A stretch of DNA of 64,000 nucleotides, from contig LR990061.1 of assembly GCA_905147135.1 (NCBI GenBank), positions 7,106,026 to 7,170,025 on the forward strand, given 5' to 3'. The stretch is from Blastobasis lacticolella. Lineage: Eukaryota; Arthropoda; Insecta; Lepidoptera; Blastobasidae. The notes under the pieces were generated by a model, which ran no database searches, was not told the origin of the DNA, and was given only the letters and a program-made list of their open reading frames with translations. The position numbers were made by a program, and so were the translations under genes. Shown piece by piece: positions 63,696 to 64,000 of the stretch (the stretch's first letter is position 1; each line of letters begins with the position of its first letter).

Positions 63696-64000
63696 GTAAG
63701 TACTTCATCTACATTTATATTGAGCCTTAGATGTGGCTAATTATGGTTGCTATAAACTGCTAGCCAGTAGAACCGACACGATATACCTTGGCCTGAAATA
63801 AACTAAAGTTCGTTCCAATAGAAAACGACATAAGTAGAGCATGACAACGGTAAGTATTATCTACAGAAATCTCCTACTTGAGGATTTGAGGTAACCTATC
63901 AATCGGGCCGCTAGTTCTGCTTTTATTTAGTAGATAAAACGTAGTATTCTGTGACAGAATTCAAATGCCGCTAACAATGCGATAGGCATGAATAGGAACG

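Noticed and set aside
1..64000. Novel multi-gene system
   Set aside because: Apart from one COX6A-like gene, coding sequence is all transposon-derived; no set of adjacent intact genes exists in the window.

Overview
This is eukaryotic nuclear DNA, most likely from a moth or butterfly (Lepidoptera). It is AT-rich, has no bacterial-style gene packing, and is dominated by insect-type transposable elements: RTE-clade LINEs with ATGATG tails, two tRNA-derived SINE families, hAT-type and PIF-type non-autonomous DNA transposons, a Tc1/mariner-like remnant and a P-element/THAP remnant. The lepidopteran assignment rests on the look of these repeat families and is an inference.

Only one convincing host gene is visible: an intact, intronless, Cys/Pro-rich cytochrome c oxidase subunit 6A-like gene at 42371-42841 (+). 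A possible signal-peptide exon with a good splice donor sits at 63558-63695, but this is weak. The longest ORF (15767-17218) is the reverse transcriptase part of a 5'-truncated non-LTR retrotransposon. Other coding-like stretches are broken transposon genes: mariner-like 10100-11108 (-), P-like with a THAP finger 39126-40260 (+), RTE reverse transcriptase 48890-49570 (-) and LINE C-termini at 1080-1520, 29068-29501, 37533-37738, 40378-40765 and 45013-45300.

Layout: 1-5.8 kb, SINEs and LINE 3' ends; 7.1-8.5 kb, a hAT-type element with target-site duplication (TSD); 9.9-11.2 kb, mariner-like; 11.3-13.1 kb, SINEs; 15.7-17.3 kb, LINE; 17.8-22.8 kb, several MITEs including a nested palindrome; 24-29.5 kb, SINEs, solo LTR and RTE copies; 30.7-34 kb, hairpin MITEs; 35-38 kb, dispersed repeats; 38.7-42.1 kb, P-like remnant plus repeats; 42.4-43.1 kb, COX6A-like gene; 46.7-47.4 kb, hAT MITE; 48-50.5 kb, RTE and a composite palindrome; 53-56.2 kb, more MITEs and a hAT hosting an RTE; 58-63 kb, SINEs and a foldback MITE.

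I did not find an undescribed multi-gene system. What is notable is how clearly several insertions can be read: four hAT-type elements with 8-bp TSDs (three perfect, one 7/8), a solo LTR inside a SINE, a PIF-like MITE inside a SINE, a MITE inside a MITE, RTE copies with 10-12 bp TSDs, and a SINE family that shares its 3' tail with a LINE in the same window (a likely LINE partner). All boundaries were read by eye and may be off by a few bases.
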